Positions 54,382 to 54,410 of a DNA stretch of 54,410 nucleotides are shown piece after piece. The translations under genes and the position numbers were made by a program. The stretch is from positions 1-54,410 of the forward strand of contig NZ_AYZC01000004.1 in assembly GCF_001436775.1 (NCBI RefSeq), read 5' to 3'. Source of the stretch: Lactobacillus acetotolerans DSM 20749 = JCM 3825 (GTDB taxonomy: Bacteria > Bacillota > Bacilli > Lactobacillales > Lactobacillaceae). The notes under the pieces were generated by a model, which had not been told where the DNA came from, did no database searches, and worked only from the letters and a program-made list of their open reading frames with translations. The number at the start of each line of letters is the position of its first letter. The stretch's first letter is position 1.

Positions 54382-54410
54382 AAAGCTGATGATACTTTTT
54401 AAGACATTTA

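Overview
The window is AT-rich chromosomal DNA of a low-GC Gram-positive bacterium. It is most likely a Lactobacillus of the acidophilus/helveticus/crispatus type. The reasons are the C69 dipeptidase PepD with an N-terminal SACTT-type maturation site, the lactobacillar forms of LexA, YloV and L27, strong AGGAGG ribosome binding sites with frequent TTG or GTG starts, and the Firmicutes gene orders (rnc-smc-ftsY-ylxM-ffh-rpsP-rimM-trmD-rplS; priA-fmt-rsmB-stp-pknB-rsgA-rpe-thiN; efp-yqhY-nusB-folD-xseA-xseB-ispA-tlyA-recN). Almost all genes lie on the minus strand. I saw no tRNA, rRNA, CRISPR array, insertion sequence or prophage. No gene-free stretch reaches 300 bases.

Layout. 1-3.4 kb: a gene-end remnant, yneF, ynzC and divergent lexA; an SGNH hydrolase plus UDG-superfamily pair; a cre-controlled small membrane protein; a broken DUF6176 gene. 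3.6-5.2 kb: tandem nucleoside phosphorylases. 5.2-17.2 kb: the ribosome, SRP and chromosome-segregation cluster, interrupted by an HNH-like orphan (5752-6483) and by pepD (10264-11688). 17.3-25.3 kb: an oligopeptide ABC importer (oppD-F-B-C, then oppA, then a second oppA whose 5' end is destroyed). 25.3-30.7 kb: acpP, plsX, recG, yloV, yloU. 30.9-41.7 kb: rpmB, then (minus strand) thiN, rpe, rsgA, pknB, stp, rsmB, fmt, priA, rpoZ and gmk. 41.8-42.2 kb: a single plus-strand gene with three LexA-type operators. 42.2-50 kb: ASCH protein, recN, tlyA, ispA, xseB, xseA, folD, nusB, yqhY, efp. 50.1-54.4 kb: rpmA and rplU with an L21 leader, a DUF2325-like protein, an alpha/beta hydrolase and an unknown basic protein.

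How it works together. Most genes are housekeeping: translation (rplS, rpsP, rpmB, rpmA, rplU, efp, trmD, rimM, rsmB, tlyA, fmt, rsgA), secretion (ffh, ftsY, ylxM), replication and repair (smc, recG, priA, recN, xseAB, the UDG-like protein), lipid and isoprenoid precursors (acpP, plsX, yloV, ispA), cell-wall signalling (pknB, stp), and peptide use (opp, pepD). The opp importer and PepD together fit an organism that lives on external peptides.

The less ordinary signals are: the triple-LexA-box gene at 41.8 kb; a 26-bp repeat shared by the two ends of the window in opposite orientation, each copy forming a gene end; an SGNH hydrolase whose expected catalytic His is Asn; the HNH-like orphan behind a promoter with 12-bp-period repeats; a perfect-core cre site; and two clean examples of gene decay.
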